From Novosphingobium pentaromativorans US6-1 (lineage in GTDB: Bacteria; Pseudomonadota; Alphaproteobacteria; Sphingomonadales; Sphingomonadaceae): a stretch of 64,000 bases of DNA. The position numbers were made by a program, and so were the translations under genes. The notes under the pieces were generated by a model, which saw only the letters and a list, made by a program, of their open reading frames with translations, ran no database searches and was not told the origin of the DNA. The stretch covers positions 1 to 64,000 of the forward strand of contig NZ_CP009291.1 in assembly GCF_000767465.1 (NCBI RefSeq), given 5' to 3'. This document shows, piece by piece, positions 43,908 through 53,597 of this stretch. The stretch's first letter is position 1. Every line of letters begins with the position of its first letter.

Positions 43908-46610
43908 TCACCATTCCTTCACCTCATCGGCCGACTCCGCGCTCGCACCCTGTGCGCCCTTGGTAACTGCATCGAGACGCCCTCTGGATCCGCGGATCCG
44001 TTGGCGACCGGCATCCTGAGCGCGCAGCACTTCGTCGTGAACAGTGCCTGGGTCCACCTTCGGCACGTTTCCTGCGCGCCCTCCGCCGATTTGGGCACGA
44101 CCGCGGACAGATCCCGGTCCTGTGACCGAGGGGTGCGAGATTGGCTGTCCTGGCGTCAGTACGAGCCTGTCCTCGATTCCGTCGCGCAACTGTTCCGCGT
44201 AGCTTTCGATGAATTTGCCCTGCAGCGCCTGGCCTTCCGGGCTGAGCTGGAATGTCACGTCGTCAAAGCGGACATTGCCGTAGAAGTCGCGATTGCGCTC
44301 GATCTCGACCAATCCCCACTCGCGGTAGGCCTGTGACAGGTTTAGGCTGCCTGCGGCACTGTTGCCTTCGAAGAACGATGCTTGGCTTTCAAGGCGATTT
44401 GCCAGTTCCTCAGCCCGCCGCGCTTCGCGGCTGTAACTCTGTGCCTCGGTTAGGGAAGCATTCATGCCGCTCGCGGTCGACGAAATCGAGGAACTCGACG
44501 ACGTGCTGACGCTACGAACAAATCCATCGCGTGTGGTCGACCAGTTCCGACTGTCCGACATCTGCGCGAGGCTGCCGAAGATTCGAGAGCGATCCTCAGA
44601 TGCGATGCCGATGTCGCTATCGGTCCAAGTGCGGGTACCGCCTCCTTTCAATCCGACATTGGCAGACGCCACGCCGTTCGTGACACCAGCGTTGGCGCCG
44701 GCTTCGCCCCCAAGGAACCAAGCGGTCGAAATGTCGTCAGCAGCCCTTCGTGAGAGGCCGAACTGGCGCTGTAGGTTGGTGGATGCCTGGTCGACCTCGT
44801 TAAAGGCGGTCTGGACGCTATCGGAGTTGGATGTGCCGGTCGCGCTCTCGAAAGCCAATCCGCGGCTGAATTGGCTGCGCAGCTCGCGGAACTTCGTGAC
44901 CGCGCTGGTGGTCGATTCCGTCGCAATGTTCGCATAGCTCTCGCTGTTCGAGCGGGCCTGCGATGCCATCGTCGACAGGCGTGAAGTGAACTCCTGTCCG
45001 AGACTGGGCGTGAAGGGATAGCTCGAGTTGGGAAGCTGATCGTAGCTGGCTTCAGGGAAACTCGTCGTCATCGAGCCCGTATCGCTGAACGTCCGCGTCT
45101 GCGCCGCGCCATAGGTGAAGCTTGGCGCGATCGTCCCTTGTGCGAACTGGCGCGTCAGAACGCTCGAATTCTCGAAGCTGGTATTGCCCAGCGAGACGTT
45201 GCCCGTACTCGCCTCGCGCGCCGCTTCCTCGGCCGCGTTCTGGCTTGGATTGAGATAGCTTGTCGCATGGTGCGAAATCGCCATGGCACCCTTGGCGACG
45301 CCGCCGGCCAGAAACGGCACCGACGCGATGAGATAGCCTGCAAGCAGCCCGATATCGCTGTTCACATCGGCCATGCCGGTGAAGCTTGCAAGACTGAGAC
45401 CATTGCCACCGGCAACCGCGCTCATGTCCGCGGCGCCTTTGTACATCAGCATCATGTGCAGGATCACGAACAGCGGTCCCCATGCTGCCAGGTAGAAGAA
45501 GCCCGTCACATAGCCTTTGAGTGCCAGCGGTCCGGTCTTGGGCAGCAGGAACAGGGGGAAGAGGACAGGAAACAGGGCGTAGAAAAGCACGGTCAGCACG
45601 ACATTGAGGAGCGGCACCCATTTCATCGCGTTGCTGGCTATCGAGCCATAGGTTCGCTCGGTCTGAATATCGGCGCGCGTCTGGGCGTAAACGTCGACAT
45701 TGCCCGCGCCGCTCGTTGCCGCCATCGAATGCATGGCCTGGCTCATGGCGTTGATCGTCAGCGTCTGCTTGAAGATCTCGGTCGCATTGGCCGAGACCCC
45801 GGTGAGGTACTGGTAAGCCACCGGCAGGTCAGCAAAAAGCTTGGCCTTGGCGAGGGCGGCGGTCTGGTTGGGATAAAGCTGGCGTCCGAAGACCGTCCCC
45901 ATGCCGTCGATCAGTCCGGCCCACTGCGCGTTCAGCGCATCATAGGCTTCGCGGCAGGTGATGATATTCGAAGTCACCTGACCGGTTCCGGTGTCGCGGG
46001 TGAGGAAGCGCTGGGCCCGCGCCTGACTGCCGGGCGCGATGGTCATCCAGATGTCGCTGGTCTCGGCGAGCTCCTTCATCGAATATCGGCCAAGCAGCAC
46101 GTCGTAGAACACGCATTGCCGGAAATGCTCGTCGAGATTGGCGGCAAATTCCGGGTCGGAAATACGCAAGGAGCGCGTAGCATCGTAGAGCCGCGCGCCG
46201 TAGATCATGCCGTTCTTCGAGTAGTTGAGATCGCCCGGCAGCCCGAACACCACCTCGGCCGAGCCAGTCAGATAGTCGCCGACCTGGCTCGTAAAGCTCG
46301 CCATCAGTGCAAGCCCCAGCGGCACATTGCTGACATTGGCCGGAGCAAGACTAGGGTTGAGCCGGTCGGTCACATGGACGTCGAGCCGCGGCACCATCAG
46401 GCACGAATAGATCAGCGTCGCGCCGAGGAACCAGTTGATCCAGGCCCGCCAGTCCTGATTGAACGCCAGCGTGATGGCGGAGAGGCCAAGCCCCATGACC
46501 ATGACGACTTGCAGGAGGCTCTTGTAGCCCCCATTGCCTGTCCAGGCGGCGACCGCCTGAAAGACATTGACCAGGTAGTCGCCGCCGCCAACCGTGAAAA
46601 TCTCGACCAT
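43908..46610 (-). CDS. traG: F-type conjugation protein TraG
   Basis: A 900-residue inner-membrane protein for pilus assembly and mating-pair stabilisation. The first 400 residues match TraG_N with several membrane helices (SLLQVVMVMGLGLSAITLAF, then LLNVVLTVLFYALFPVLFPLFLL). The remaining half is a long Ser/Thr/Asn-rich periplasmic or translocated segment (TSSSSSISSTASGMNAS and similar). It is the last gene of the minus-strand tra operon, 40 bp after traH. Length is close to that of F TraG (938 residues). Confidence 0.92.
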   Translation of the reverse strand: MVEIFTVGGGDYLVNVFQAVAAWTGNGGYKSLLQVVMVMGLGLSAITLAFNQDWRAWINWFLGATLIYSCLMVPRLDVHVTDRLNPSLAPANVSNVPLGLALMASFTSQVGDYLTGSAEVVFGLPGDLNYSKNGMIYGARLYDATRSLRISDPEFAANLDEHFRQCVFYDVLLGRYSMKELAETSDIWMTIAPGSQARAQRFLTRDTGTGQVTSNIITCREAYDALNAQWAGLIDGMGTVFGRQLYPNQTAALAKAKLFADLPVAYQYLTGVSANATEIFKQTLTINAMSQAMHSMAATSGAGNVDVYAQTRADIQTERTYGSIASNAMKWVPLLNVVLTVLFYALFPVLFPLFLLPKTGPLALKGYVTGFFYLAAWGPLFVILHMMLMYKGAADMSAVAGGNGLSLASFTGMADVNSDIGLLAGYLIASVPFLAGGVAKGAMAISHHATSYLNPSQNAAEEAAREASTGNVSLGNTSFENSSVLTRQFAQGTIAPSFTYGAAQTRTFSDTGSMTTSFPEASYDQLPNSSYPFTPSLGQEFTSRLSTMASQARSNSESYANIATESTTSAVTKFRELRSQFSRGLAFESATGTSNSDSVQTAFNEVDQASTNLQRQFGLSRRAADDISTAWFLGGEAGANAGVTNGVASANVGLKGGGTRTWTDSDIGIASEDRSRIFGSLAQMSDSRNWSTTRDGFVRSVSTSSSSSISSTASGMNASLTEAQSYSREARRAEELANRLESQASFFEGNSAAGSLNLSQAYREWGLVEIERNRDFYGNVRFDDVTFQLSPEGQALQGKFIESYAEQLRDGIEDRLVLTPGQPISHPSVTGPGSVRGRAQIGGGRAGNVPKVDPGTVHDEVLRAQDAGRQRIRGSRGRLDAVTKGAQGASAESADEVKEW

Positions 46611-46649
46611 GATGCTGGGCTCCCGCCGCTTTCGGCGCGCTGAAAGGGA

Positions 46650-48074
46650 TCAGTGGGTAAGGGCGCGCGACTGCACGCCGCGCGACCAGTCGAGCGAGGC
46701 GGCCATGCCGGGCGACATCGAGGCAGCGAGCACGTTCTCGATGAACGCCGTCTTATCGATGATCTGCATGATGGCGTTGACCTTCAGATGCGTGTTCGCC
46801 TGCCTGTCGGCGAGTGCCTGCCGGACGACATTCACCTGGCCCTGCCACATCGCGATCTTGGCTTCGTCCGCGCCGATGAAGCTCGACATCGAGCGGCCCG
46901 CTTCGCTGACGATCCGGTCGAGGACCGCGAAGAGCAGGTCGACGCTGGCGATCTCCGCCAGCGTTTCGCGATCATCGGTTGGCATCCCGCGGCCATAGGC
47001 CGCCTGGACAGTCAGGATCTTGTAGAGCGGGATCGAGGCAACCTGGAGCAGCTCCTTCTGCGCGTCGGTAATCGCGGTGTCGTCATGGATTGCCTGAATC
47101 ATACCGGCAATCAGGGCCGCAACGCGCGGGCGCAGTGCCTTGGATGCGGGAAGGCTGAGCGACTTGAAACCGGGATCAAGGCACTTGTCCGGCTCGTCAC
47201 AGTCGAAAATCAGGACGTTCCCGTTGCTCGTCCCATCGAGCAATGAGGTGACCAGCGTCGAGGACGCTTCCCCGACAATCGGCACGAACTTGCCCGGCTC
47301 ATCATCCTTGGGCGGGACATAGATGATCGTGCCCAGGAGCGTCATTGCATATTCGGCGAGTTCTTCGTCGAAGGTACCATTCGGCGAGAAGAACGCGGAC
47401 TTCTTGAGGATCGTCCAGGTGTAGTTCCTTGCCACGGCGGGATTGACGTCATCATATTTTCCCGAGCCCTGCGCCGTCGTGCTCGACCGCTGGCCCTTGG
47501 TGCCGCACCCGTGCTTGGCGGCTGCATAGTCGGTGAAGATGCCTTCCGAATTGCCGATCGCCTCGCAGATCGCCTTGTCGGCCAGATCGCCCTTGGGCCA
47601 GATGCCGCCCACCAGCCCCTGCGCCATTTCGCAGGAGTTGATGTTGAGGTTGTTCATGAGCTGAGCCTTCTGGCTGAACTCCTGCATGATCTTCGAGCAT
47701 TCCGGGCAAACCGTGTCGATCGCCAGGCTGAAAGCGAAGCCGACCGCATTGTTGGCGACAGCCTTCAGCATTGCGACGATCTCGCTCGCATTGATGAAGC
47801 TGAAGGATCCGGCAAAGATGTCGATGCCGCCGCAGCCCGCACGGGCGCGCGGCAGTTGCAGATTGGCGATGTTGGTCGTCTTCTGAGGGAAGCGCGTCCA
47901 GACGTTGCCGAGGCTGTAATAGCCTGCCGACTGGCCCTCGAACGCGGTCGGCCCGTTAACGTTGGCGGCGCCGCCAACATCGTTGAGGAACGAGTCCATT
48001 GAACTGCCGACATCGGCCGATGCGCTGGTAAGGGGGAGGGCAGCCGCGAGGATCGCGGCGACGGCACGTTTCAT
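46650..48074 (-). CDS. traH: F-type conjugation protein TraH
   Basis: A 474-residue secreted protein. A signal peptide is visible (MKRAVAAILAAALPLTSASADV), followed by the TraH pattern (GGAANVNGPTAFEGQSAGYYSLGNVW split over the usual opening, CPECSKIMQEFSQKAQLMN and CEMAQGLVGGIWP). It contains several Cys pairs, needing periplasmic disulfide formation. It is required for F-pilus outgrowth. The start at 48074 is chosen for the signal peptide; the frame extends further 5' into traF. Confidence 0.92.
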   Translation of the reverse strand: MKRAVAAILAAALPLTSASADVGSSMDSFLNDVGGAANVNGPTAFEGQSAGYYSLGNVWTRFPQKTTNIANLQLPRARAGCGGIDIFAGSFSFINASEIVAMLKAVANNAVGFAFSLAIDTVCPECSKIMQEFSQKAQLMNNLNINSCEMAQGLVGGIWPKGDLADKAICEAIGNSEGIFTDYAAAKHGCGTKGQRSSTTAQGSGKYDDVNPAVARNYTWTILKKSAFFSPNGTFDEELAEYAMTLLGTIIYVPPKDDEPGKFVPIVGEASSTLVTSLLDGTSNGNVLIFDCDEPDKCLDPGFKSLSLPASKALRPRVAALIAGMIQAIHDDTAITDAQKELLQVASIPLYKILTVQAAYGRGMPTDDRETLAEIASVDLLFAVLDRIVSEAGRSMSSFIGADEAKIAMWQGQVNVVRQALADRQANTHLKVNAIMQIIDKTAFIENVLAASMSPGMAASLDWSRGVQSRALTH

Positions 48075-48075
48075 C

Positions 48076-48912
48076 CTAGTAGTCACGTCCGGCTTCCTTC
48101 GATGTGAGGAGGTAAATGCGATCCTGAAGCTCGTCGGCACTCATCACGCCGTAACCGATCGGGATGGGCTGGCCCTTGGCGGCATCCCAGAGCACCACCG
48201 CCGGCGTGACCTTGGGCTCGAGCCCCATGCGGCTGCGCTGGTTCGTCTCGACGGTGTAGTTCGGGAATTGGCGCGAGGGACCGCCGTCGGTCGAAATCGC
48301 GCGCACCGTGATGTGCCAGGTCGAAGCAACGCTCTGGACGATCGGCGACATGACTTCGCAGGCGCCGCAGCTCTGGGCAAAGAAGTAGAACAGCCCGTAG
48401 CGTTCAGAGAGCTGCGCCATCACCGCATTGCGCTCGGCGTTGCGCGAGTCCTGCCACTGGCGCTTGCCAAGCGTCGAGACCGGACGCTGGAGCGTATAGT
48501 CGAGGTCAGGATCCTGCCAGATTGCCCGCTGCCATACATCGCTGAACAGCGATGCCCGGTCGAGCTGGGCGCGCTGGAAGCGGATATAGGCCGTCACATT
48601 GGCCGGCGTCGGCTCGAGAATCGCCTTGGCTTTCAGTTCGCGCAGATTTGCCGTGATGGCATCGAGCTGGCTCGTCGCACTCGGAGCGGGCTCAGATGCC
48701 TCCTCCCGCACTTCGGGCGGCTTGGGCCTGGCGCAATAGAACCAGTACCCAAGGCGGCGCTCCTCGCAGTAGAAGCTGTCCTGGCTGTCGCTGGTCGTGA
48801 CCAGCGGCGGTTCCTGGCTGTGGGCCGGAGCACTGAGCGCAGGCGCAACGGCGGTGAGCGAGAGGCAGGCGGCAAGCAGCCGCCGGGCGGCCTTATTGGC
48901 TGGCGCGGGCAT
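48076..48912 (-). CDS. traF: F-type conjugation protein TraF
   Basis: A 278-residue periplasmic thioredoxin-like protein for pilus assembly. The signal peptide (about residues 1-28) is followed by the mature protein. A thioredoxin-fold region has a CxxC motif (FFAQSCGACEVMSPI), which not all TraF proteins keep, so it may be redox active. The end is VTPAVVLWDAAKGQPIPIGYG. It starts inside the traN stop region (overlap of 20 bp) and ends 2 bp from the traH start. Confidence 0.9.
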   Translation of the reverse strand: MPAPANKAARRLLAACLSLTAVAPALSAPAHSQEPPLVTTSDSQDSFYCEERRLGYWFYCARPKPPEVREEASEPAPSATSQLDAITANLRELKAKAILEPTPANVTAYIRFQRAQLDRASLFSDVWQRAIWQDPDLDYTLQRPVSTLGKRQWQDSRNAERNAVMAQLSERYGLFYFFAQSCGACEVMSPIVQSVASTWHITVRAISTDGGPSRQFPNYTVETNQRSRMGLEPKVTPAVVLWDAAKGQPIPIGYGVMSADELQDRIYLLTSKEAGRDY

Positions 48913-50614
48913 AATAGTCCTCGATTTTCTGCTGGATTTCGGTGGCGGCCTGGAGCTCGTCGGGCAGGCGCGCGGCGTCGGTGAATTCGGCGTAGACCTC
49001 GCTAAAATCCATCTTCGAGAGATCGAGCCGCGAAAACTCGTCGATGGTAAAGCCAAGGCACTGCTCGGTCTTGGGCTTGCCCCAGGGCTTGTTCAGCTGC
49101 TGGCGGCCCTGTTCCTGCAGGATCCGCGAAAGCTTGGATTCAAAGCAGCAATAAACCTTCTTCTTGGTGAGGCAGACGCCCAGGAAACTGTCCGAGCAAT
49201 AGGTCCCGACATAGGCGCACAGGCCTTGCGCATCGCGCTGGTGAAGCAGCATTTCCTCGCGGCTGCAGCCAAGCGCGACAAGCAGCTGGATACCCGGAAT
49301 GAGCGGGAAACCCTTGCCCTTGCAGCAATTGAGCACGCCGAAAACCTTGGACGAGCAGGTGTTGCGCGTGCCCTTGAACAGGGTGAGCGTGTCGGGATCG
49401 AACTCGCGCCGCGCCTGGTCCATCGCGTTGAGCGCGACAACCGCGTCCTTGAACTCGTCATTGGCCTCGCGCTCGATCGTTTCGCACGAGCCATCGATGC
49501 AATAGACGTCGCCGTCGCAGATGAACTGGCTGGTATCGGCAGGCTGGTCCGGGACCGGGCAGTCGTAAACCCGCTCCCAGGTCCGACAGGGCTCACCCGA
49601 AAGGCAGTCTTCGCGCACCAGCGAGCAGCCGGGCGTGCTTTCCAGCGTCTGGCAGTCCTGGGCTTGCGTAAATTGGGCGCAGGTATAGCTGCGTGACCAT
49701 GCCCAGCAGGGCTGGGTGACCGCGATGCCATCGACGATCCGGGTGACAGGATCGCTGTCGGTGCAGGTCTCGGTGTCCTGCTGGCATGAATTGTCTGCGG
49801 CAAGGCCCGCGCACTGGCTTTCATCGCGGCTTGTCGTGACGACATTCTCGCCGGTCACGCTGTAGGGTGTCGCGCCATCGACCGGCGCGGTGCAGCTCAC
49901 GAGATCGACGCGCAGGTCGCCCGAGTTGCAGCCCCAGTAGATACCGAGATAGGGATCGCACAGATTGATCGGATAGGACTGCGTAACCGTGCACTGCGGT
50001 GCCGGGTAGCGATTGCAATTATAGATCGATGCCGGATCGACGCCGCTCCCGCCGACGCAGTAGTAGCCATAGACCTGCCGCTGCTCGATCGTGGCATTCA
50101 GTGTCACCGGGCAGGTGCTGGTCTCCTGGGTCGCGGTATAGCCGACGTTGCAGGTCGCCATGTAGCGCGCTGCAGTGCCAGTTCCCGGAGGCAGGGGGAC
50201 GCAGCGCCCCTGGCTCCCGCTGATGCTCATGCCGCTCGTGTAGGAGAGCGGATCGTCGTTGATGACATTGCTGCGCGCGACAACAGCGTCGAGGTCCTGG
50301 GGCGCGAACTGCGCACGGCGATCCATGGAATCGCGCATGGTCCGGTATCCGGTGTTTGCCGTTGCCTGGCTTGCGGCCTCACGCGCCATCCGGTCAGGAT
50401 CATCGAAATAGCCCGACTGGTTCGGTACACCCCCGAAATTGGGAATGCGGTTTGCATCCGGGTCGGTTGTCGCCGCGCCCTGCGCTGCGGCCGCCTGGTC
50501 GCGCCCGAACGCCTTGCCATCCGCCTTGGCGGCATCGGTCGTGGTCTGGGCCGAGACGCTTGTCGGCAAACAGGCGCAGGCGAGGCAGAAAAGGGGGAGG
50601 AGAAGCCGCTTCAT
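48893..50614 (-). CDS. traN: F-type mating-pair stabilisation protein TraN
   Basis: A 573-residue outer-membrane protein with a clear signal peptide (MKRLLLPLFCLACACLPTSVSA) and very many cysteines (clusters such as CTDSDPVTRIVDGIAVTQPCW, CNRYPAPQCTV, CCKGKGFPLIPG). TraN contacts recipient-cell surface proteins. The C-terminal TraN domain (CLTKKKVYCCFESKLSRILQEQGR) is well preserved. The high disulfide content explains the DsbC-like gene in the operon. It overlaps trbC by 4 bp. Confidence 0.92.
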   Translation of the reverse strand: MKRLLLPLFCLACACLPTSVSAQTTTDAAKADGKAFGRDQAAAAQGAATTDPDANRIPNFGGVPNQSGYFDDPDRMAREAASQATANTGYRTMRDSMDRRAQFAPQDLDAVVARSNVINDDPLSYTSGMSISGSQGRCVPLPPGTGTAARYMATCNVGYTATQETSTCPVTLNATIEQRQVYGYYCVGGSGVDPASIYNCNRYPAPQCTVTQSYPINLCDPYLGIYWGCNSGDLRVDLVSCTAPVDGATPYSVTGENVVTTSRDESQCAGLAADNSCQQDTETCTDSDPVTRIVDGIAVTQPCWAWSRSYTCAQFTQAQDCQTLESTPGCSLVREDCLSGEPCRTWERVYDCPVPDQPADTSQFICDGDVYCIDGSCETIEREANDEFKDAVVALNAMDQARREFDPDTLTLFKGTRNTCSSKVFGVLNCCKGKGFPLIPGIQLLVALGCSREEMLLHQRDAQGLCAYVGTYCSDSFLGVCLTKKKVYCCFESKLSRILQEQGRQQLNKPWGKPKTEQCLGFTIDEFSRLDLSKMDFSEVYAEFTDAARLPDELQAATEIQQKIEDYYARASQ

Positions 50615-51375
50615 GGGTCACTCCGTTGCAGGCGGGCAAGATGCTGGGATGCAAGCAGGGCGCCGGGACCACCGCCTTGCGCGAAGGTTTCGAGCGCGTA
50701 GGACACGCTGACATTACCGCTCATCCGGTCGTGGGGCGGAACCTGGGTCCGGCAATTGAAGCCATCGCAGAGATCAAAGTCGCTGCTGGTCACCACATAG
50801 GTGGGGACCGCCTCGATCCCGAAGGCGCGAAACAGGCGCGGATCGATGCCGACCGCGTCGAGCTTGCCGCCGTCCGCTGCGACTTTCGCGAGCGCCGCAG
50901 TCAGGGTCTTGGCGCTGCCTCCTGGCAGCCCGCGAAGCACGACCACACCGCCTGCGCGGGCGACGTCGTCCGCCATGGCGCGCAAGGCTGCCGGCGGCAT
51001 CGAGAGCGAAGCGAAGGCGATGAAGCGGGGTGCTTCACCCAAGCCCTCGCTGGCCATGGTGCCCGCGTCGGCCACCATCTTGTCGAAGTCGAAGACGTCC
51101 TCACTTTCTGGCCGCGCAGATATTGTCGCCTGCTCGGTGTAGCGCTTGCCGTGCGCCTGGGCTTCGGCGGCGCTGGCATTGGCTTGGCTAAGGACCGCTT
51201 CGGCGCGCGCGCGGGCACTGGCGGCAAGCGCATCGGCTTCGCTCGCCTCGACCTTGGCGCGGGCGCGTATCGCTTCGAGATCGAGCTCCGGCTCGCTCGT
51301 CTGCGCTGCGGCTCCCGCCATGGCGGCGGCGCCAGTGATCGACGCGATTACAAGGAGATGAGGGAGTATTTTCAT
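50611..51375 (-). CDS. trbC: F-type pilus assembly protein TrbC
   Basis: A 254-residue periplasmic protein. Signal peptide MKILPHLLVIASITGAAAMAG, then an Ala/Glu-rich helix (ARAKVEASEADALAASARARAEA) and the TrbC_Ftype domain (FIAFASLSMPPAALRAMADDVARAGGVVVLRG). The ATG at 51375 overlaps the TGA of the group II intron maturase frame, and its own ribosome-binding site is not adjacent in the unspliced DNA. Splicing would place AAAGGAAA from the traU side in front of it. Confidence 0.88.
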   Translation of the reverse strand: MKILPHLLVIASITGAAAMAGAAAQTSEPELDLEAIRARAKVEASEADALAASARARAEAVLSQANASAAEAQAHGKRYTEQATISARPESEDVFDFDKMVADAGTMASEGLGEAPRFIAFASLSMPPAALRAMADDVARAGGVVVLRGLPGGSAKTLTAALAKVAADGGKLDAVGIDPRLFRAFGIEAVPTYVVTSSDFDLCDGFNCRTQVPPHDRMSGNVSVSYALETFAQGGGPGALLASQHLARLQRSDP

Positions 51376-52994
51376 AGTAGAGTAAGACGTGGGCGCTGCG
51401 GCGTGTCTCCACGCCCAGTTTCCCACGCCTTCTCTCCGAACCGGACGTGCACCTTTCGTTGTGCATCCGGCTCTCCAGAAGCCTTGGCGTACTCGGGTTT
51501 CTTCATCCATTTGAGATCGAACCTCCGAACTGGCACGTAGCTCATCAAGAATTGCTCCGTGCTGCCTTCAGCCCAGACCTTGCTGCCCGGATGGGCGATG
51601 CCCGGCCTGCGCCACGATGCGATTTTCCTCCCGGGGACACGTTTGTGCTTGGCCCGCAGCCACAGCCAGAGACGTTGCCGCACATGCCAGTCGAGACTGG
51701 CGAAGATCGACTTCGCCCCCACGCAGTAGCGGTAGTAGGCAGACCACCCGCGAAGGTATGGATTGAGTTCCTGAAGCATGGCCTTGAGCGAACGCCGAAG
51801 CGTCTGCCGTCGGGCCAGTTGATTTACCCGTATCCTGAATCCGTTGATCGGCTCGCGCGGGATTTCGATGCGGGCGTGCAGCCCGAACCGCTTGTCCCAT
51901 TTGAGCCTCACGCGGCATCCAAGGAATCGACAGCCCTCGGTCAGCGCGGTGATGCGCGTCTTCTCGGGCGAGAGCGTCAGACCCATCGCTTCGTGCAGGT
52001 AGGTTGCCAGCGCCTGCTTTTCGGCAAGAGCGTCAGCTTCCGTTCCCGACACGAAGATCAGGAAGTCATCGGCATAGCGGACGGGATAGAAGACCGGTCG
52101 CCCGGCCTTGCGATCCTTGTCGCGCCTGATTGCCGCCAGCCTTATCCCATCGGATTTCAGCTGTGGGTCCTCGGGGCGTTTTACCCAGTCCCGATACCGT
52201 TCCTCGATCACGCCAAGCGCGATGTTGGCCAGCAGCGGTGAGAGCACTCCACCTTGCGGCGTGCCGGTGTCTGTCGGGCTGTACGAAACATCCTCGAGAA
52301 CCCCGGCCTTGAGGAACTGCACGAGCAACCGGTTCACCTTGCGGTCCGCGACGCCGTGGCGCACGCGTTCCATCAGCGGGTGATGTCCGATATTGTCGAA
52401 GCAGCCCTCAATGTCGCCTTCGATTACCCATTGGTACGGCGCTTTGTGTCGGCGACCGTCAGCCGCAGGTCTGCCCCGCGACTGGATGGTCACACGGATA
52501 TGTTCAAGGCAGGCCTGACTGCCCCGTCCGGGCCGGAACCCGTAAGAGACTGGCCAGAACCGGGCCTCGAAGATCGGCTCCAGTACTTGCTTGACCGCGC
52601 ACTGCACCACGCGATCCTTGACTGTAGGGATACCGAGGGGTCGGAACTTCCCCGGTTTGCCCGGCTTGGCGATCCATTTCCTGCGTGCAGGGGACGGGCG
52701 GTAGCCGCCCGACCGAAGCTCCTCGCGAAGCTTCCGCAGAAATTCCATGGCACCAATACCGGATGCAATTCTCGCTACGGTCTCCCCGTCGACTCCCGGA
52801 GTGCGCTTGCCGCGATTACCGGCAATCGTTTTCCAGGCCATCTGCAGATTGCGGGGATCGGTTACCCAATTCCACAAGTCGCAGTATGGTTCTTCGGGGT
52901 GTTCCCGACTCCACTGGTAGAGCTTTCGCTGAACGCCGAGGAGCCAGACCTGTGCGGCCTGATTACCAGAGTCCACTGGTAGTTCCTCCGTCAT
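51372..52994 (-). CDS. ltrA: Group II intron reverse transcriptase/maturase
   Basis: A 540-residue maturase. RT motifs are present: RPLGIPTVKDRVVQ, GFRPGRGSQ, GTPQGGVLSPLLANI and the catalytic YADDFLIF. The maturase X domain follows (YLRGWSAYYRYCVGAKSIFASLDWHVRQRLWLWLRAKHK). No endonuclease domain is evident, so retrohoming would rely on replication-fork priming. The ATG at 52994 is preferred (CGGAGG nearby). The frame runs unusually on through domains V and VI and stops on the trbC start codon (ATGA). It binds and splices its own intron. Confidence 0.9.
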   Translation of the reverse strand: MTEELPVDSGNQAAQVWLLGVQRKLYQWSREHPEEPYCDLWNWVTDPRNLQMAWKTIAGNRGKRTPGVDGETVARIASGIGAMEFLRKLREELRSGGYRPSPARRKWIAKPGKPGKFRPLGIPTVKDRVVQCAVKQVLEPIFEARFWPVSYGFRPGRGSQACLEHIRVTIQSRGRPAADGRRHKAPYQWVIEGDIEGCFDNIGHHPLMERVRHGVADRKVNRLLVQFLKAGVLEDVSYSPTDTGTPQGGVLSPLLANIALGVIEERYRDWVKRPEDPQLKSDGIRLAAIRRDKDRKAGRPVFYPVRYADDFLIFVSGTEADALAEKQALATYLHEAMGLTLSPEKTRITALTEGCRFLGCRVRLKWDKRFGLHARIEIPREPINGFRIRVNQLARRQTLRRSLKAMLQELNPYLRGWSAYYRYCVGAKSIFASLDWHVRQRLWLWLRAKHKRVPGRKIASWRRPGIAHPGSKVWAEGSTEQFLMSYVPVRRFDLKWMKKPEYAKASGEPDAQRKVHVRFGEKAWETGRGDTPQRPRLTLL

Positions 52995-53570
52995 GACAGC
53001 CCACCGGCTTCCTGCCTGCCTTCGCCATGTGGACGGCTTTCCCGCCCTCGGACTACTACGCAGGCTCCGCCCCACCAGCGCCCATCCCCGGTCTCCGCGG
53101 ATAGCCTGCTCCGAAGCAGGCGGGCGATGATGGTTCCCGTGTTCCGACGATCAACCTTGGACCCGTAGGTGCGACGCTTAACCCCTTGCGGCTCGGGCGT
53201 GCGGACAAGAAAGGACGACCCGCACACGAGTGCTCTGCGAGCACCCACCAGAAGGCAGCGCAACACGCCAACCGGTTCACACCGCGATTTCCCCACCCCG
53301 TCAGGTGATCGGGAGTTCAACTGTAAATAAAGAGGCTTCAGACACGTCATTCGCTTGTATCTCACCATAGATCCTGTGGTAGCCCGGCCTGCGGCTGACG
53401 GGCCGCATCCGGTACAGTTCAGGTCTCCTGCTCTGAGGCCGACCGCCGGAACGCGGCAAACCTTGGAGACCCCCTTCCGCCCCGACTCCTTCCGCCGGGT
53501 GGGGTGGCATCGCAGCCACCGGTCATTCGTCAGCAAGACGATGAAAGGATATGTTGTTGTATTACATACA
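51376..53570 (-). mobile_element. Group II intron in the traU-trbC gap
   Basis: About 2.2 kb between the traU stop (53598) and the trbC start (51375), in the sense orientation of the tra operon. It includes a maturase gene, a typical domain V (51438-51473) and a domain VI-like hairpin just before trbC (about 51383-51430, containing GGCGTG-GAGA-CACGCC). The 5' part (53000-53570) is a structured non-coding ribozyme region. A candidate 5' splice site is GTATG at 53569-53565 (minus strand). The exact ends were not determined: the 3' end lies within TCTTACTCTACT just before the trbC ATG. Confidence 0.8.
51438..51473 (-). ncRNA. Group II intron domain V
   Basis: On the minus strand it opens GAGCCGGATGCACAACGAAA and closes with GTCCGGTTC, a 36-base hairpin with the conserved catalytic AGC near its 5' edge and the usual GAAA loop. 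This is the most conserved part of group II introns, and it lies within the reading frame of the maturase. Confidence 0.85.
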
Positions 53571-53597
53571 TATTTCCTTTCTGCGCCGTCACGGCGC

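Noticed and set aside
45138..46643. 501-codon open frame on the plus strand
   Set aside because: Antisense to traG; the composition is Arg/His-rich with no recognisable domain.
50611..51510. Longer trbC starting at 51510
   Set aside because: The extra N-terminal part is translated from group II intron domains V/VI; the true signal peptide starts at 51375.
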